Shown: positions 37,588 through 47,234, counted from the first letter of the stretch. The stretch: DNA of 47,234 nucleotides from a bacterium (GCA_030698395.1 JAUYKW010000023.1:1-47234), one strand, 5' to 3'. Notes: a model not told the origin generated them from the sequence alone. Numbers and translations are program-made.

Positions 37588-37686
37588 TTCTATGCGTTAA
37601 AATATTAATCCTCTATTTTTATATCATCTATCACTAACAAAATCAATCAAACACATTACTTTATAGATATTTGCTATACTATATGT

Positions 37687-38910
37687 ATGCCAGATATAGA
37701 ACAATCAACCCCAGAGCAAAATCCGTTTCTAGACCTCGACCAACATTCAGCGTGGATGCTACGCCAAGTTATTCAATATAGTGAAGCAGAAAGAACTGAA
37801 ACTGAGCAAGAACTTTCTAATGCGGGAGTAGGGGCAAGACGTTTAGCAGAAACTTTAAAAAGAATTGGTGAACTCCCAAAAGAATTTGATGCTGAAAGCT
37901 ATATTGGATTAGTCGATCAAATCAGTAAATTGGAAGCGGAAATAACCACGCCATCACCGAGTATAGCTGCCGAAGAAGTTAGCTTAGCCAAGAATGGTAA
38001 TGTTGAAGGATCGCAAATTATTGGAGAGCTAAAACAAAAACTAGCACCAATGGATGAAGAAATAAGTTCAGTCTTAGGAATTTCTCGTGAACGTGCTCAT
38101 CAAGCAATGGACGATGAACAATCAAGACGACATCTAGAAAACTTGCACTATGACAAACAAGACGTAGCAAGAAACAACCTTAAACAAAGAATGTCTCATT
38201 TTGCAGGCCAATCAAAAGCCTGGAAAATAGAAACGGCTTTTAATGTAGCAGGCAGATTTCCGTACAATGAGAGAATTAAAGATACAGTCCGGTCGTTAGA
38301 AGCCGGTATGCCAAATGCAGAAGAACTAGCTCCTCAACCAGAAAAAGGAACATTTCAATATTTAGAAGATAATAATCCAACTAATTCAGAAATACCAGTT
38401 AAACTTTACGAACGTCAATTGGTAAAAACATCGCGAGATGCTGTGAGTCCAGATTTTTCGTCATGTGCCGGAATAATGATGTACAAATTAGATAACAATG
38501 GTGTTCCAGAACAAGAATCGATTGTTGCTCACCTACCACCGAAAGTATATGGCGACATGTCTGAACGACCTTCTGACTTTAAAGATTATGATGATAAGTT
38601 CTTTAGCGATCAACTAGGAACAACTGATCTAACTGGATATCAAGTAAAAATAATTGCTGGCTTAAAAATTTCTCCTGCTCAACTTGCTGATACTTTGACA
38701 AAAATGGGCGCTACTGTAGAAACCGTTGAACAACTTCCCCGCGATATGTATACAGCTTATTTTGACGCAACATCAAAAACAATTGTAGTGCGTGGAGTCT
38801 CTGAACGAATAACCGATAGCAGCAGAGGTGATCGCGTTTCTTATCGAACAGATGAACACAAAATTCCAATAACACAGGAAGACTGGGAAGCAATCGCGAT
38901 TGTAGAATAA
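37687..38910 (+). CDS. Hypothetical 407-aa protein, C-terminal region possibly CheD-like
   Basis: Full-length ORF; SSCAGIMMYKLDNNG...SIVAHLPP reminiscent of the CheD Cys/His motif. Confidence 0.6.
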   Translation: MPDIEQSTPEQNPFLDLDQHSAWMLRQVIQYSEAERTETEQELSNAGVGARRLAETLKRIGELPKEFDAESYIGLVDQISKLEAEITTPSPSIAAEEVSLAKNGNVEGSQIIGELKQKLAPMDEEISSVLGISRERAHQAMDDEQSRRHLENLHYDKQDVARNNLKQRMSHFAGQSKAWKIETAFNVAGRFPYNERIKDTVRSLEAGMPNAEELAPQPEKGTFQYLEDNNPTNSEIPVKLYERQLVKTSRDAVSPDFSSCAGIMMYKLDNNGVPEQESIVAHLPPKVYGDMSERPSDFKDYDDKFFSDQLGTTDLTGYQVKIIAGLKISPAQLADTLTKMGATVETVEQLPRDMYTAYFDATSKTIVVRGVSERITDSSRGDRVSYRTDEHKIPITQEDWEAIAIVE

Positions 38911-38925
38911 TAAAATATCAAAACA

Positions 38926-38946
38926 AAAACACACTGGGAAGTGTGC
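38926..38946 (-). terminator. Terminator downstream of tRNA-Glu
   Basis: minus strand cacac-ttcccag-tgtgtttttg. Confidence 0.55.
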
Positions 38947-38958
38947 CTTTGTTTATTG

Positions 38959-39030
38959 TACCCCCACGGAGAATTGAACTCCGGTTTCCAGGATGAGAAC
39001 CTGATGTCCTAGCCACTAGACGATAAGGGC
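38959..39030 (-). tRNA. tRNA-Glu (anticodon CTC)
   Basis: GCCCTTATCGTCTAGTGGCTAGGACATCAGGTTCTCATCCTGGAAACCGGAGTTCAATTCTCCGTGGGGGTA; loop TTCTCAT; several G-U pairs in the acceptor stem. Confidence 0.9.
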
Positions 39031-39134
39031 TGGTGCTCTTCAATCAAGAATCACTCCGCTGACCTCCACATCAGCCGAATACTCCACCGGGTCCTACATG
39101 AGAAAGGGTGAAGAGAGTGTCAACTGAAGAGCAC
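39031..39134 (-). ncRNA. Candidate structured RNA directly upstream of tRNA-Glu
   Basis: Terminal arms GTGCTCTTCA...TGAAGAGCAC(CA) enclosing about 80 nt, with an internal hairpin gctga-tgtggagg-tcagc. Confidence 0.4.
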
Positions 39135-39205
39135 TATTTAGTTTATCATCTCCTGTGCAATCCATGCAATATTGTACTATGGATAGAATGTGGAAGAAAT
39201 ATTGA

Positions 39206-39664
39206 CTACTTTTTTGCTGGTACTGGCGAATCTATCACTAAAGTGACTGGTCCATCATTTACTAACTCCACCATCATATGCGCCTGAAACTCCCCTTGCG
39301 CAACCTTTAAATCACAACTTTCTTGCATGCTTGCAACAAATTTATCATACATTTCTTTAGCCAAATCTGGTGATGCAGCATTCGACCAACTTGGAACTGT
39401 CCCCTTCCGCACATCACCATATAATGTAAATTGAGAAATAATTAACAACTCACCAGATACATCTTGAACAGATTGTTTCATTCTCCCAGCATAATCTGGA
39501 AATATCTTCAAAGACAAAATTTTATTGATTAACCAATCAATATCTTGCTCGCTATCATCCGGGGCAACTGCTACCAAGAGTAGCAGTCCCCTGTTTATAC
39601 TTCCTAAAATTTTATCGTTAACAGATACAGATGCTTGCTCAACTCGCTGTAAAACTACGAGCAT
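39206..39664 (-). CDS. dtd: D-aminoacyl-tRNA deacylase
   Basis: MLVVLQRVEQASVSV...GELLIISQFTLYGDVRKGTVPSWSNAA...LVNDGPVTLVIDS. Confidence 0.95.
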   Translation of the reverse strand: MLVVLQRVEQASVSVNDKILGSINRGLLLLVAVAPDDSEQDIDWLINKILSLKIFPDYAGRMKQSVQDVSGELLIISQFTLYGDVRKGTVPSWSNAASPDLAKEMYDKFVASMQESCDLKVAQGEFQAHMMVELVNDGPVTLVIDSPVPAKK

Positions 39665-40698
39665 TATTTAGCGATTTTTTCGCCAGCTGCTACTGCCATG
39701 TCTACCAATCTATGAGCATAACCCATTTCATTATCATACCAACTAACAACCTTCACAAGATTTCCACCAGTCACTAAAGTTAAAGGTAAATCCACGATTG
39801 AAGATTCTGTTCTACCAACAACATCAGATGAAACAATTGGTTCAGTTGATGCAACTAGAATTCCTTGCATTTCTGGCCGCTCAGACCATTTTGTGATTGC
39901 TGCATTTACTTCTTCAATTGTAGTATCTTTCTTTAACAACATTGTAATATCAGATACAGATCCTGATGGTACTGGTACGCGTAACGCAAATCCATCAAAA
40001 ATTCCTTCAAACTCAGGCATTGTTTTTCCAACTGCTTTAGCTGCTCCTGTTGATGTTGGAATTGTGTTAATGGCAGCTGCTCGGGCACGACGAAGATCTG
40101 ACGAGTGAGTACCATCAACTAAATTTTGATCTGCAGTGTAACCATGAATAGTTGTCATCATAGCTTTTTCAACACCAAATTCTGCCATCATTACTCTCAT
40201 TACTGGGGCAATACAATTTGTTGTACAAGAAGCATTGGAAGACATATCGCTTTCTCCAATTTTTTCGTTATTCACACCCATTACATAAGTTCCAATATCA
40301 TCGCTCTTTGCAGGTGCAGAAATCATTACATGTTTAGCACCAGCAGTAAGATGTTTACCAGCTAATTCTCTGGTTCTAAATACACCTGTACATTCTAATA
40401 CCACATCTACATCCAAATCTCCCCATGGTAAAACACTAGGGTCTTTTTCAGAATAGCGTGGATATTTCTTTCCATCTACTATCAAAGTATCTTCACCTTC
40501 CCAAGTTACTTCCTTATTGTACTTACCGTACACACTATCATACTGTAATAATCGAGCAGCCATCTCCAAGCTACCTAATCCATTAATCGCTACTACTTCC
40601 AACTCTGGTCGTTCTAAAGCTATTTTAAAAGCTGCAGAACCGATACGACCGAAACCATTTATTGCAATACGTGTTGCCATATTATTGAAATTAATCAA
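39664..40698 (-). CDS. gap: Glyceraldehyde-3-phosphate dehydrogenase, type I
   Basis: RIAINGFGRIGS, SNASCTTNCIAPV, WYDNEMGYAHRLVDM; Met within MINFNNMATRIAINGFG is the likely start. Confidence 0.97.
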   Translation of the reverse strand: MINFNNMATRIAINGFGRIGSAAFKIALERPELEVVAINGLGSLEMAARLLQYDSVYGKYNKEVTWEGEDTLIVDGKKYPRYSEKDPSVLPWGDLDVDVVLECTGVFRTRELAGKHLTAGAKHVMISAPAKSDDIGTYVMGVNNEKIGESDMSSNASCTTNCIAPVMRVMMAEFGVEKAMMTTIHGYTADQNLVDGTHSSDLRRARAAAINTIPTSTGAAKAVGKTMPEFEGIFDGFALRVPVPSGSVSDITMLLKKDTTIEEVNAAITKWSERPEMQGILVASTEPIVSSDVVGRTESSIVDLPLTLVTGGNLVKVVSWYDNEMGYAHRLVDMAVAAGEKIAK

Positions 40699-40766
40699 TT
40701 ATTAAATGTTGCTTCTTATGAAGAATTTATAAGAAAAAAATGCTTTTGCGTAAGAATTATATCATA

Positions 40767-41255
40767 TTAAAAGAATATTTTCAATGCTCCCAAAGAAATT
40801 GCAGACACTATTACGCCCGCAATCAATACTCCACTAAATATCAATGGTAAAGCCTTCTTTTTTGGTATACCAAACAACCATGCAGCTAAAGAACCAGTCC
40901 AAGCACCAGTTACAGGCAAAGGAATCGCTACGAACAAAACCAAAGCTAAATCTCCCCATTTTTTATGCTTATCATAAAATTTTTTCCGCGTTCTTTCAAA
41001 TAGCCAGTCAAAAAATCGGTTAAAAATCTTCCACTGCCGTAACCATTCAGATACTGGTCCAAATAACCAAAGAATAAAAAACACTGGAATCATATTACCA
41101 AGCACAGCCAAAGGATAAGCCTGCCACAAAGGTAAGCTATATGGCCCCAATGCAATTGGTAAAGCACCGCGCAATTCCCCTATTGGAATCATAGCAATCA
41201 AGATAGTTGCTATCTGTGATGGAATTCCTATAAATAATTCAACCCAATCTATCAT
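40767..41255 (-). CDS. COG2426-like small membrane (putative export) protein
   Basis: ELRGALPIALG..., FVAIPLPVTGAWTGSLAAWLFGIPKKKA. Confidence 0.8.
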   Translation of the reverse strand: MIDWVELFIGIPSQIATILIAMIPIGELRGALPIALGPYSLPLWQAYPLAVLGNMIPVFFILWLFGPVSEWLRQWKIFNRFFDWLFERTRKKFYDKHKKWGDLALVLFVAIPLPVTGAWTGSLAAWLFGIPKKKALPLIFSGVLIAGVIVSAISLGALKIFF

Positions 41256-41258
41256 AAA

Positions 41259-42239
41259 TTATAATGCCGTATCCCAGCTATAATTATCATATGCCCAGGT
41301 AATTAACTCCTGAGTTTCCTCAAAACGAGTTGTTGCATCCGGACCACCAAGTAAAATTACCACGATTCTATTACCATCATCATTTGTAGCCAACGTAGCC
41401 AAACAATGACCAGCTTCATAAGTAAACCCAGTCTTGCCAGCTAATACACGCGGATCGCCTTCTTTGATTAAACGATTAGTTGTACTTACGGTAATCTCGG
41501 GATGATCCACACCTTCGTTCTGACGTGTCATTTTATGTTCCGGCTGACCCATGGCTTCTAAAAATTTATCATCTCGCACTACCGATCTTAATAGAATAGC
41601 CAAATCTTTTACTGTAGATTGATTCCCTAATTCTAAACCAGTAGGATCTTCAAATTCAGAATTCATCATGCCTAAAGCATCGGCTTTTTCGTTCATTTTT
41701 ACAACAAACTCATCTTGTTCTAAACCTGTACTATGAGCCAATGCAGCTGCTGCATTATTCGCCGACGCTATTAAAGTAGTTTTTAATATATCCTCTTTCG
41801 TAAACGAATCTCCATTGCCTGCTGCAAACCTTGCGCCAATTAACCAATTTTCTTTAGGTTGCATTTCATATGTTTCTTCCCAATCTTTTATATAATCATT
41901 AACAACTGTAACTGTCATTAACTTTGTTATGCTGGCAATGGGCATTTTAGTATCTTCATTCTTTTGCCATAAAATTTTTCCAGTTGATTCATCCATCACT
42001 AATGCTGCCCGCGATGTAATATTCGGTCCCCACTCAAAATCTAACTTCCGTGGTGTTTGTTTTAACTTAATAGCTGGTAAAACTCCCAACTCCAATTCAT
42101 TGTCTACAGTAAAAGTTGGAGGCACATAATATTCTGTCTCAATAGTTGTTGGCAGGGTCATTCCTGTTACAGTGGCAGCAAATGCAACAGACCAAAGAAA
42201 ATAATCTAGCATATGTTCTCTTTCTTGATTATGTTCCAC
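41259..42239 (-). CDS. D-alanyl-D-alanine carboxypeptidase (PBP5/DacA-like)
   Basis: SxxK ASITKLMT, SAN motif ASANNAAAAL, KTG motif AGKTGFT. Confidence 0.92.
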   Translation of the reverse strand: MEHNQEREHMLDYFLWSVAFAATVTGMTLPTTIETEYYVPPTFTVDNELELGVLPAIKLKQTPRKLDFEWGPNITSRAALVMDESTGKILWQKNEDTKMPIASITKLMTVTVVNDYIKDWEETYEMQPKENWLIGARFAAGNGDSFTKEDILKTTLIASANNAAAALAHSTGLEQDEFVVKMNEKADALGMMNSEFEDPTGLELGNQSTVKDLAILLRSVVRDDKFLEAMGQPEHKMTRQNEGVDHPEITVSTTNRLIKEGDPRVLAGKTGFTYEAGHCLATLATNDDGNRIVVILLGGPDATTRFEETQELITWAYDNYSWDTAL

Positions 42240-42925
42240 TTGCCTGGTGGCAAGGTTCCTAATGATAAATCACCAATACGAATTCGTTTTAATCCCATCA
42301 CTTTATTATCCAGACTCTGTATCATTCTCCTAATTTGTCTATTCCATCCCTGTTGAAGGATAATCGCAAAAGTTGTTGGATCTATCTGTTTAACTTTATT
42401 TTTTCCAGTATTACCTTCTGCTAAAACAATTCCATTTCTTAACTTGTTAATATCTGCCATAGTTAATGGATCTCTGGTTTTTACAATATACTCTTTCTCT
42501 TTGTTAAATTTTGGATGAGTCACCTCGTATGTATAATCACCATCATCAGTTAACAATATCAATCCACTGCTCATTTTATCTAATCTACCAACAGGATGTA
42601 CATGTTGCAAAGTATTTGGAAGTAAATCCATAATTGTCCTGATAGCATGAGCATCAGACTTAGTTACTACATAACCACTAGGCTTATGTAACATGATGTA
42701 TGTAAATTGAGTTTTTTTACCAGTCAATTTTTTTCCATTAACTTCCACTAGTAAAGTCTCATCTGATACGTCTACTTTCATACCCAATTCAGTGACTACT
42801 ACATCATTAATTCTAACTCGTCCATCCTCAATAAGTTCATCAGCCTTTCTTCTGGAACAAACTCCAGAATTAGCGATGTATTTATTTAATCGAACTAGCT
42901 CTTCGCCTTTATTTTTTGTCTTCAT
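42206..42925 (-). CDS. RsuA/RluB-family rRNA pseudouridine synthase
   Basis: S4 domain RLNKYIANSGVCSRRKADELIEDGRVRIND; HPVGRLDKMSSGLILLTDDGD; QGWNRQIRRMI. Confidence 0.95.
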   Translation of the reverse strand: MKTKNKGEELVRLNKYIANSGVCSRRKADELIEDGRVRINDVVVTELGMKVDVSDETLLVEVNGKKLTGKKTQFTYIMLHKPSGYVVTKSDAHAIRTIMDLLPNTLQHVHPVGRLDKMSSGLILLTDDGDYTYEVTHPKFNKEKEYIVKTRDPLTMADINKLRNGIVLAEGNTGKNKVKQIDPTTFAIILQQGWNRQIRRMIQSLDNKVMGLKRIRIGDLSLGTLPPGKWNIIKKENIC

Positions 42926-43511
42926 CTATTTGTTCAACCTGTTTAAAAAAATCTTCCGGATCTTCCATTTCTGAAAGCGTTTCGCCAATAGTAATATCTC
43001 TACTTAATTTTTCATAATTAGGCAAATCCTTTGAAGCACCAACACCAAGTAATTGCAGATACTCAGTAGTAACATCATAAACATCAATTCCCCTCTTCTT
43101 ATCAAAGGACTCGGTTATTAAACCACGAATTAATAAATTTCGCAGAATCAATGTGCAGTTTACGCCTCTAATCATCTCTAACTCTGCTTTCGTTACTGGA
43201 TTTCGATACGCTATGATAGCCAAAGTTTCTAACGACGGTTTCGTAAGTTCTCCAGTGCGTTCATCTTTAATAATAGACGCAATTAAATCGTGTTGCTCTG
43301 GTGCGGTAGCCATTTGCACCTCGTCATTTGTTACTAATATACGTAGACCATGTTGCGCTTCCTCGAATTGCTTACTTAATTCCTGTACACCAGTCTTAAT
43401 GTCTTCTACTGAAGCATTCAGCCATTTAGCTAAACGTTTAAAACTAATAGATTTGGCCTCGACAAATAATATTGCCTCAATGCCTGCTTGAAGGTTTTGT
43501 TCTGAAATCAT
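42909..43511 (-). CDS. scpB: Segregation and condensation protein B
   Basis: ETLAIIAYRNPVTKAELEMIRGVN, partner scpA adjacent. Confidence 0.93.
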   Translation of the reverse strand: MISEQNLQAGIEAILFVEAKSISFKRLAKWLNASVEDIKTGVQELSKQFEEAQHGLRILVTNDEVQMATAPEQHDLIASIIKDERTGELTKPSLETLAIIAYRNPVTKAELEMIRGVNCTLILRNLLIRGLITESFDKKRGIDVYDVTTEYLQLLGVGASKDLPNYEKLSRDITIGETLSEMEDPEDFFKQVEQIDEDKK

Positions 43512-44218
43512 GATTTTGCTTGAGTTATTAATATATCACTGTATTCGTCCTGTTGTCGGACGATAATATGTTGTTGTTTTAATAGTTCTAAAACAGCTAA
43601 AAAAGTTACCACAATTTCAGTTCGATCTCGTTGCTCACCAATAATTTCATTAAAACTAACTTTCTTATGTTGATCTAGCAACTTTGATAACGCATTGATT
43701 CTATCTTTTAAAGTGAGGGCTTTTCGAATTGCTGCTTTAGGTATTTTAATAATAGTTTGAATGCGCTCAATAACATCCCGATATGCTTCTTCCAACACCA
43801 CAGGAGTTACTTCAGTTGGTGGTGAAAATTCAATCATTTCTAACTGCTTAGCTGTTACTGGCCTGGCCATAGAAAAATTATGCTGAGCAACTCGCCCTGC
43901 TAATGCATCAGCTGCATCTCTAAACTCTTTATACATTTTCAAGTGCTCCGCTAAGTTCGATTCTGATTCTTCTTTCTCTGGTTCTAAAAATGGTAATAAA
44001 GCACGCGACTTTATATATAGCAATCTAGTAGCGATAACTAAAAAATCAGCTAACTCATCTGGATAACTCTGCTCAATTTTATCTAAATACTGTACAAAAG
44101 AATCAGTTATCTCTGCTAAAGAAATATCTGTAATTTGTAGTTCCTGTTCCTCGATTAGTTGTAATAAAACATCTAACGGTCCTTGGAATTGTTCAATTTC
44201 AACTTTATGTTTACTCAT
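43508..44218 (-). CDS. scpA: Segregation and condensation protein A
   Basis: FQGPLDVLLQLIEEQELQITDISLAEIT...LADFLVIATRLLYIKSRALLP. Confidence 0.95.
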   Translation of the reverse strand: MSKHKVEIEQFQGPLDVLLQLIEEQELQITDISLAEITDSFVQYLDKIEQSYPDELADFLVIATRLLYIKSRALLPFLEPEKEESESNLAEHLKMYKEFRDAADALAGRVAQHNFSMARPVTAKQLEMIEFSPPTEVTPVVLEEAYRDVIERIQTIIKIPKAAIRKALTLKDRINALSKLLDQHKKVSFNEIIGEQRDRTEIVVTFLAVLELLKQQHIIVRQQDEYSDILITQAKS

Positions 44219-44220
44219 CT

Positions 44221-44514
44221 TTAACCCTCTTGTTTAGGATACGTTCTAGTAATAGCGCTAGGTTCAATATTTTCTACATCACCACCTGTAAATTCGACCT
44301 TAACAAAACCCTTGTTATCAAACATTCTCACAGTACCCATCGTCACTCGGTTTCCTACCTGTACTCTCCAACCAGCCATGACTCCTGAATTGCGTTGCCG
44401 AAAATCTGTCAGATCTGCTAATCTATGTTGAGTTTCTGAATCTGATACTTCATGTCGTGGACCACGATCTCCAGTACGAAAGATTGGATTTGTAGGTTCT
44501 ACCTTTTTAGACAT
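44221..44514 (-). CDS. Small hypothetical protein
   Basis: ORF between aspS and scpA, same strand. Confidence 0.6.
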   Translation of the reverse strand: MSKKVEPTNPIFRTGDRGPRHEVSDSETQHRLADLTDFRQRNSGVMAGWRVQVGNRVTMGTVRMFDNKGFVKVEFTGGDVENIEPSAITRTYPKQEG

Positions 44515-44517
44515 CGA

Positions 44518-45909
44518 CTATACTAACTTAATTGATAACTCATCTAACTGTTCTTGATCCACGTCACTTGGTGAATCCATCATAGGATCTCGTCCTTCTA
44601 GAGTTTTTGGAAATGCAATCACATCCCGAATCCCCTGTTCTCCTGCTAGTACAGCAACTAATCTATCTAAACCAAAAGCAATTCCACCATGAGGTGGCGT
44701 ACCATACTTAAATGCTTCCAGCATGTGACCAAAGTTCGCCTGAATTTCTTCATCTGAATAACCAATAATCTCTAAAACCTTTTTCAAAGCTTCTGGTTGA
44801 TGATTACGAATACTTCCACCACCAATCTCAAAACCATTCAACACCATATCATATTGAGTCGTAATAATATCGCCAATGTTTTCTTTTTGCATTAGCCATT
44901 CATGATGATCTGGAATAGCAGCTGAAAATGGATTGTGCGTAAATGTCCATTTATCATCTTCAGTTTTTTCAAAAAATGGAAAATCAGTTACCCATAAAAA
45001 TGCTAGCTCATTTGGATCTTCCTTATTCTCTCTCAAGTCTGGTCGATCCACTCCATATTCATCCATCACTTCCTGATATGTCTTGCGTGGCATTGTAGAG
45101 AAAGTTAGTTTTTTCTCTGGCGCAACTACTTTTACAACTTGGGTTATTAATTCTTCCATCGCAACAATAACATCATCACGCTCTACGAAACTCATCTCAA
45201 TATCCAACTGAGTAAATTCAGGTTGACGATCACCGCGGGCATCTTCATCTCTAAAACATCGACTAATCTGAAAATACTTCTCAATGCCACCTACCATCAA
45301 TAATTGTTTATACTGCTGAGGTGATTGTGGCAAAGCATAAAATTTCTTTGGATAATTACGCGATGGTACTAAAAAATCTCTAGCACCTTCTGGAGTAGAC
45401 TTGGTTAGAATAGGAGTTTCTACTTCCATAAAATCCTGCTCGTATAAATACTCCCGCATACTTTTAGCAACATTGTGTCTGAGAATCAAATTCTTCTGCA
45501 TGCGTTCCCGCCGTAAATCCAAATAACGATGCTTTAGTCGCAACTCTTCGTTTACCTCCTCTTTAAATTCGTCCTCAATTTCAAAAGGTGGCGTTTCCGA
45601 TTCACTAAGAATCTTTAATTCCAGCGCTTCAATTTCTACTGTGCCAGTTGCTAAATCCTTGTTTACTTGTTTTTCCGGACGCTGATTTACCATCCCTTTT
45701 AGCTCGATGCAGTATTCAACTCCTAATTTCTTTGCTTCTTCTAAAGCTTCTGCATGATTAGGTAGAAAAATCACCTGACAAACACCAGATCGATCTCTAA
45801 AATCGATAAAAATCATCTTTCCCATCTTGCGTCGGGTATTTACCCAACCTTTTAAAACAACCTCCTCACCTACGTGATTAAGCGTGTCTAGAATAGAAAT
45901 TCTTTCCAT
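44518..45909 (-). CDS. aspS: Aspartate--tRNA ligase (compact form)
   Basis: class II motifs FRDEDARGDRQPEFTQLDIEMSF, GIAFGLDRLVAVLAGEQGIRDVIAFPKT; N-terminal OB fold. Confidence 0.93.
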   Translation of the reverse strand: MERISILDTLNHVGEEVVLKGWVNTRRKMGKMIFIDFRDRSGVCQVIFLPNHAEALEEAKKLGVEYCIELKGMVNQRPEKQVNKDLATGTVEIEALELKILSESETPPFEIEDEFKEEVNEELRLKHRYLDLRRERMQKNLILRHNVAKSMREYLYEQDFMEVETPILTKSTPEGARDFLVPSRNYPKKFYALPQSPQQYKQLLMVGGIEKYFQISRCFRDEDARGDRQPEFTQLDIEMSFVERDDVIVAMEELITQVVKVVAPEKKLTFSTMPRKTYQEVMDEYGVDRPDLRENKEDPNELAFLWVTDFPFFEKTEDDKWTFTHNPFSAAIPDHHEWLMQKENIGDIITTQYDMVLNGFEIGGGSIRNHQPEALKKVLEIIGYSDEEIQANFGHMLEAFKYGTPPHGGIAFGLDRLVAVLAGEQGIRDVIAFPKTLEGRDPMMDSPSDVDQEQLDELSIKLV

Positions 45910-46019
45910 TTCAGTACTGTAAATAAATGATTAAACGTGAATTATAGTAAAATAATACTGTGCAATTATACAATTTTTTGCCTACTTATGCAATGATTTT
46001 GCCCTATTTTAGGCAATAT

Positions 46020-47234
46020 TTACGGAATGATCCGATTGATCATGCGTGGGAATGGAATAGTTTCCCGAATATGCTTAACGCCAGATATCCAGCCAGTTAT
46101 TCTTTCTAAACCATAACCAAATCCAGAATGTGGAACTGAACCATATTTACGTAAATCTAGATACCATTCAAATGGTTCTCGTGGCAAATTAAACTCTTTC
46201 ATCTTTTGAACTAGCAAGTCATAATCATGAATACGTTCTGAACCACCAATCATCTCGCCATATCCCTCTGGAGCAAGCAAATCAGAGCATAGCACTCTTG
46301 TTTCGTCACTCGGATCTGGTTGCATATAAAATGCTTTCACTTTTGCTGGATACTTTTCGATAAAAATTGGTGTCTCATATTCCTTAGTCAATGTAGTTTC
46401 ATCATCTGCTCCCAAATCTTGATCTGGTTGAATGTCGCTTCCTAATTCCTGCAACTTTGCCACAGCATCTGCATGAGTAATTCGCGGAAATGGTGCTAAG
46501 CATTTTTCTAAAGCTGTTACATCTCTTTCTAGAATAGCTAGCTCTTCCTGATTATTTTCCAATACATGTTTTATAATAGCTTTAACCAAATCTTCTTGAA
46601 TTTGCATATTACCGATATGTTCTACAAATGCTGCTTCTGCATCCATCATCCAAAATTCTGTAAGGTGTCGACGGGTTTTAGATTTCTCAGCTCTGAAAAC
46701 TGGTCCAAAATCAAATACCTTACCGTGCGAAAACATAGCAGCCTCAATATAAAGCTGTCCGCTTTGAGTTAAGAAAGCTTTGCCCTCATCAAAATATTCA
46801 ATCTCAAACAATTCCGTTGTATCTTCACAAGATGTTGGCGTAAGAATCGGTGCATCAATTTTTATAAACCCCTCATTGTTTAAATGCTGATACGTTGCAT
46901 TAATTACAGAATTTCTAATCCGTTGAATCGCCCACTGTTTTGGGGAACGTAACCATAAGTGCCGTTTCTCCAATAAAAAATCTGGCCCATGTTCTTTTTT
47001 ACTAATCGGATAATCTTCTCCAGCAACTTGAACTATCTCTATAGCTGATACTTGTAATTCATATTCCTCTTTTTTTGGATGTTTCGAAACTATACCAATC
47101 ACCGCCAATGATGACTCATCTGTTAGTTGTTCAACTCCCTGCCAAACATCATCTGCAACATCTGCGCGATTAACTATAGCTTGAGTAAAACCACTGCCAT
47201 CTCTAATTTGTAAGAAAGCTATTTTTCCAGACGA
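46020..47234 (-). CDS. asnS: Asparagine--tRNA ligase (5' end beyond window)
   Basis: Frame continues to the window end (SSGKIAFLQIRDGSGFTQAIVN...); GPVFRAEKSKTRRHLTEFWMMDAE; FGYGLERITGWISGVKHIRETIPFPR. Confidence 0.93.
   Translation of the reverse strand, partial: SSGKIAFLQIRDGSGFTQAIVNRADVADDVWQGVEQLTDESSLAVIGIVSKHPKKEEYELQVSAIEIVQVAGEDYPISKKEHGPDFLLEKRHLWLRSPKQWAIQRIRNSVINATYQHLNNEGFIKIDAPILTPTSCEDTTELFEIEYFDEGKAFLTQSGQLYIEAAMFSHGKVFDFGPVFRAEKSKTRRHLTEFWMMDAEAAFVEHIGNMQIQEDLVKAIIKHVLENNQEELAILERDVTALEKCLAPFPRITHADAVAKLQELGSDIQPDQDLGADDETTLTKEYETPIFIEKYPAKVKAFYMQPDPSDETRVLCSDLLAPEGYGEMIGGSERIHDYDLLVQKMKEFNLPREPFEWYLDLRKYGSVPHSGFGYGLERITGWISGVKHIRETIPFPRMINRIIP

Noticed and set aside
39031-39134. 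SRP 4.5S RNA or tRNA-Sec
   Set aside because: No GGAA-type SRP apical motif with AGCAG, and no TTCGA T-arm or UGA anticodon arm could be found
1-47234. CRISPR array
   Set aside because: No regularly spaced direct repeats of 24-40 nt noticed on reading; Csx3/Csx15-like genes alone are not evidence of an array here
1-47234. Alternative genetic code (UGA as Gly, as in Gracilibacteria/SR1)
   Set aside because: Housekeeping ORFs (dnaX, dnaK, cysS, gap, aspS) are complete under the standard stop codons

Overview
The window looks like a Candidate Phyla Radiation (Patescibacteria)-type chromosome; this lineage call is from gene content and style, not a search. It has an accessory half (about 1-18,900) and a mostly housekeeping half (about 19,100-47,234: dnaX, cysS, dus, hrcA-grpE-hsp20-dnaK-dnaJ, dtd, gap, dacA-like, rsuA/rluB-like, scpB-scpA, aspS, partial asnS, two tRNAs). 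The most interesting region is 1,052-11,456. (1) A five-gene minus-strand operon encodes a DHH-like phosphoesterase, a class II (CCA/poly(A)-polymerase-like) nucleotidyltransferase, a protein with two Csx3-like modules, a small protein with one more possible module, and a 1645-aa DEAH/HrpA-like helicase. The nucleotidyltransferase reading frame is split by a G10 tract exactly at its GG..R catalytic-loop motif. (2) Immediately upstream is a GC-rich two-gene cassette encoding a tandem-Csx3 protein and a membrane-anchored Csx15-like protein. No cas10, cas1 or CRISPR array is visible. I propose that these loci form a CRISPR-independent oligonucleotide-signalling or RNA-tailing system; this is inference and needs profile searches and biochemistry. 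Next to it is a type III-like R-M/SNF2-helicase cassette whose Res gene appears to be only a remnant. Other observations include a chimeric HTH/serine-recombinase-tail ORF, three copies of a tRNA-Gln 5'-end motif, covarying palindromes, a perfect CIRCE element and several unexplained structured intergenic regions.
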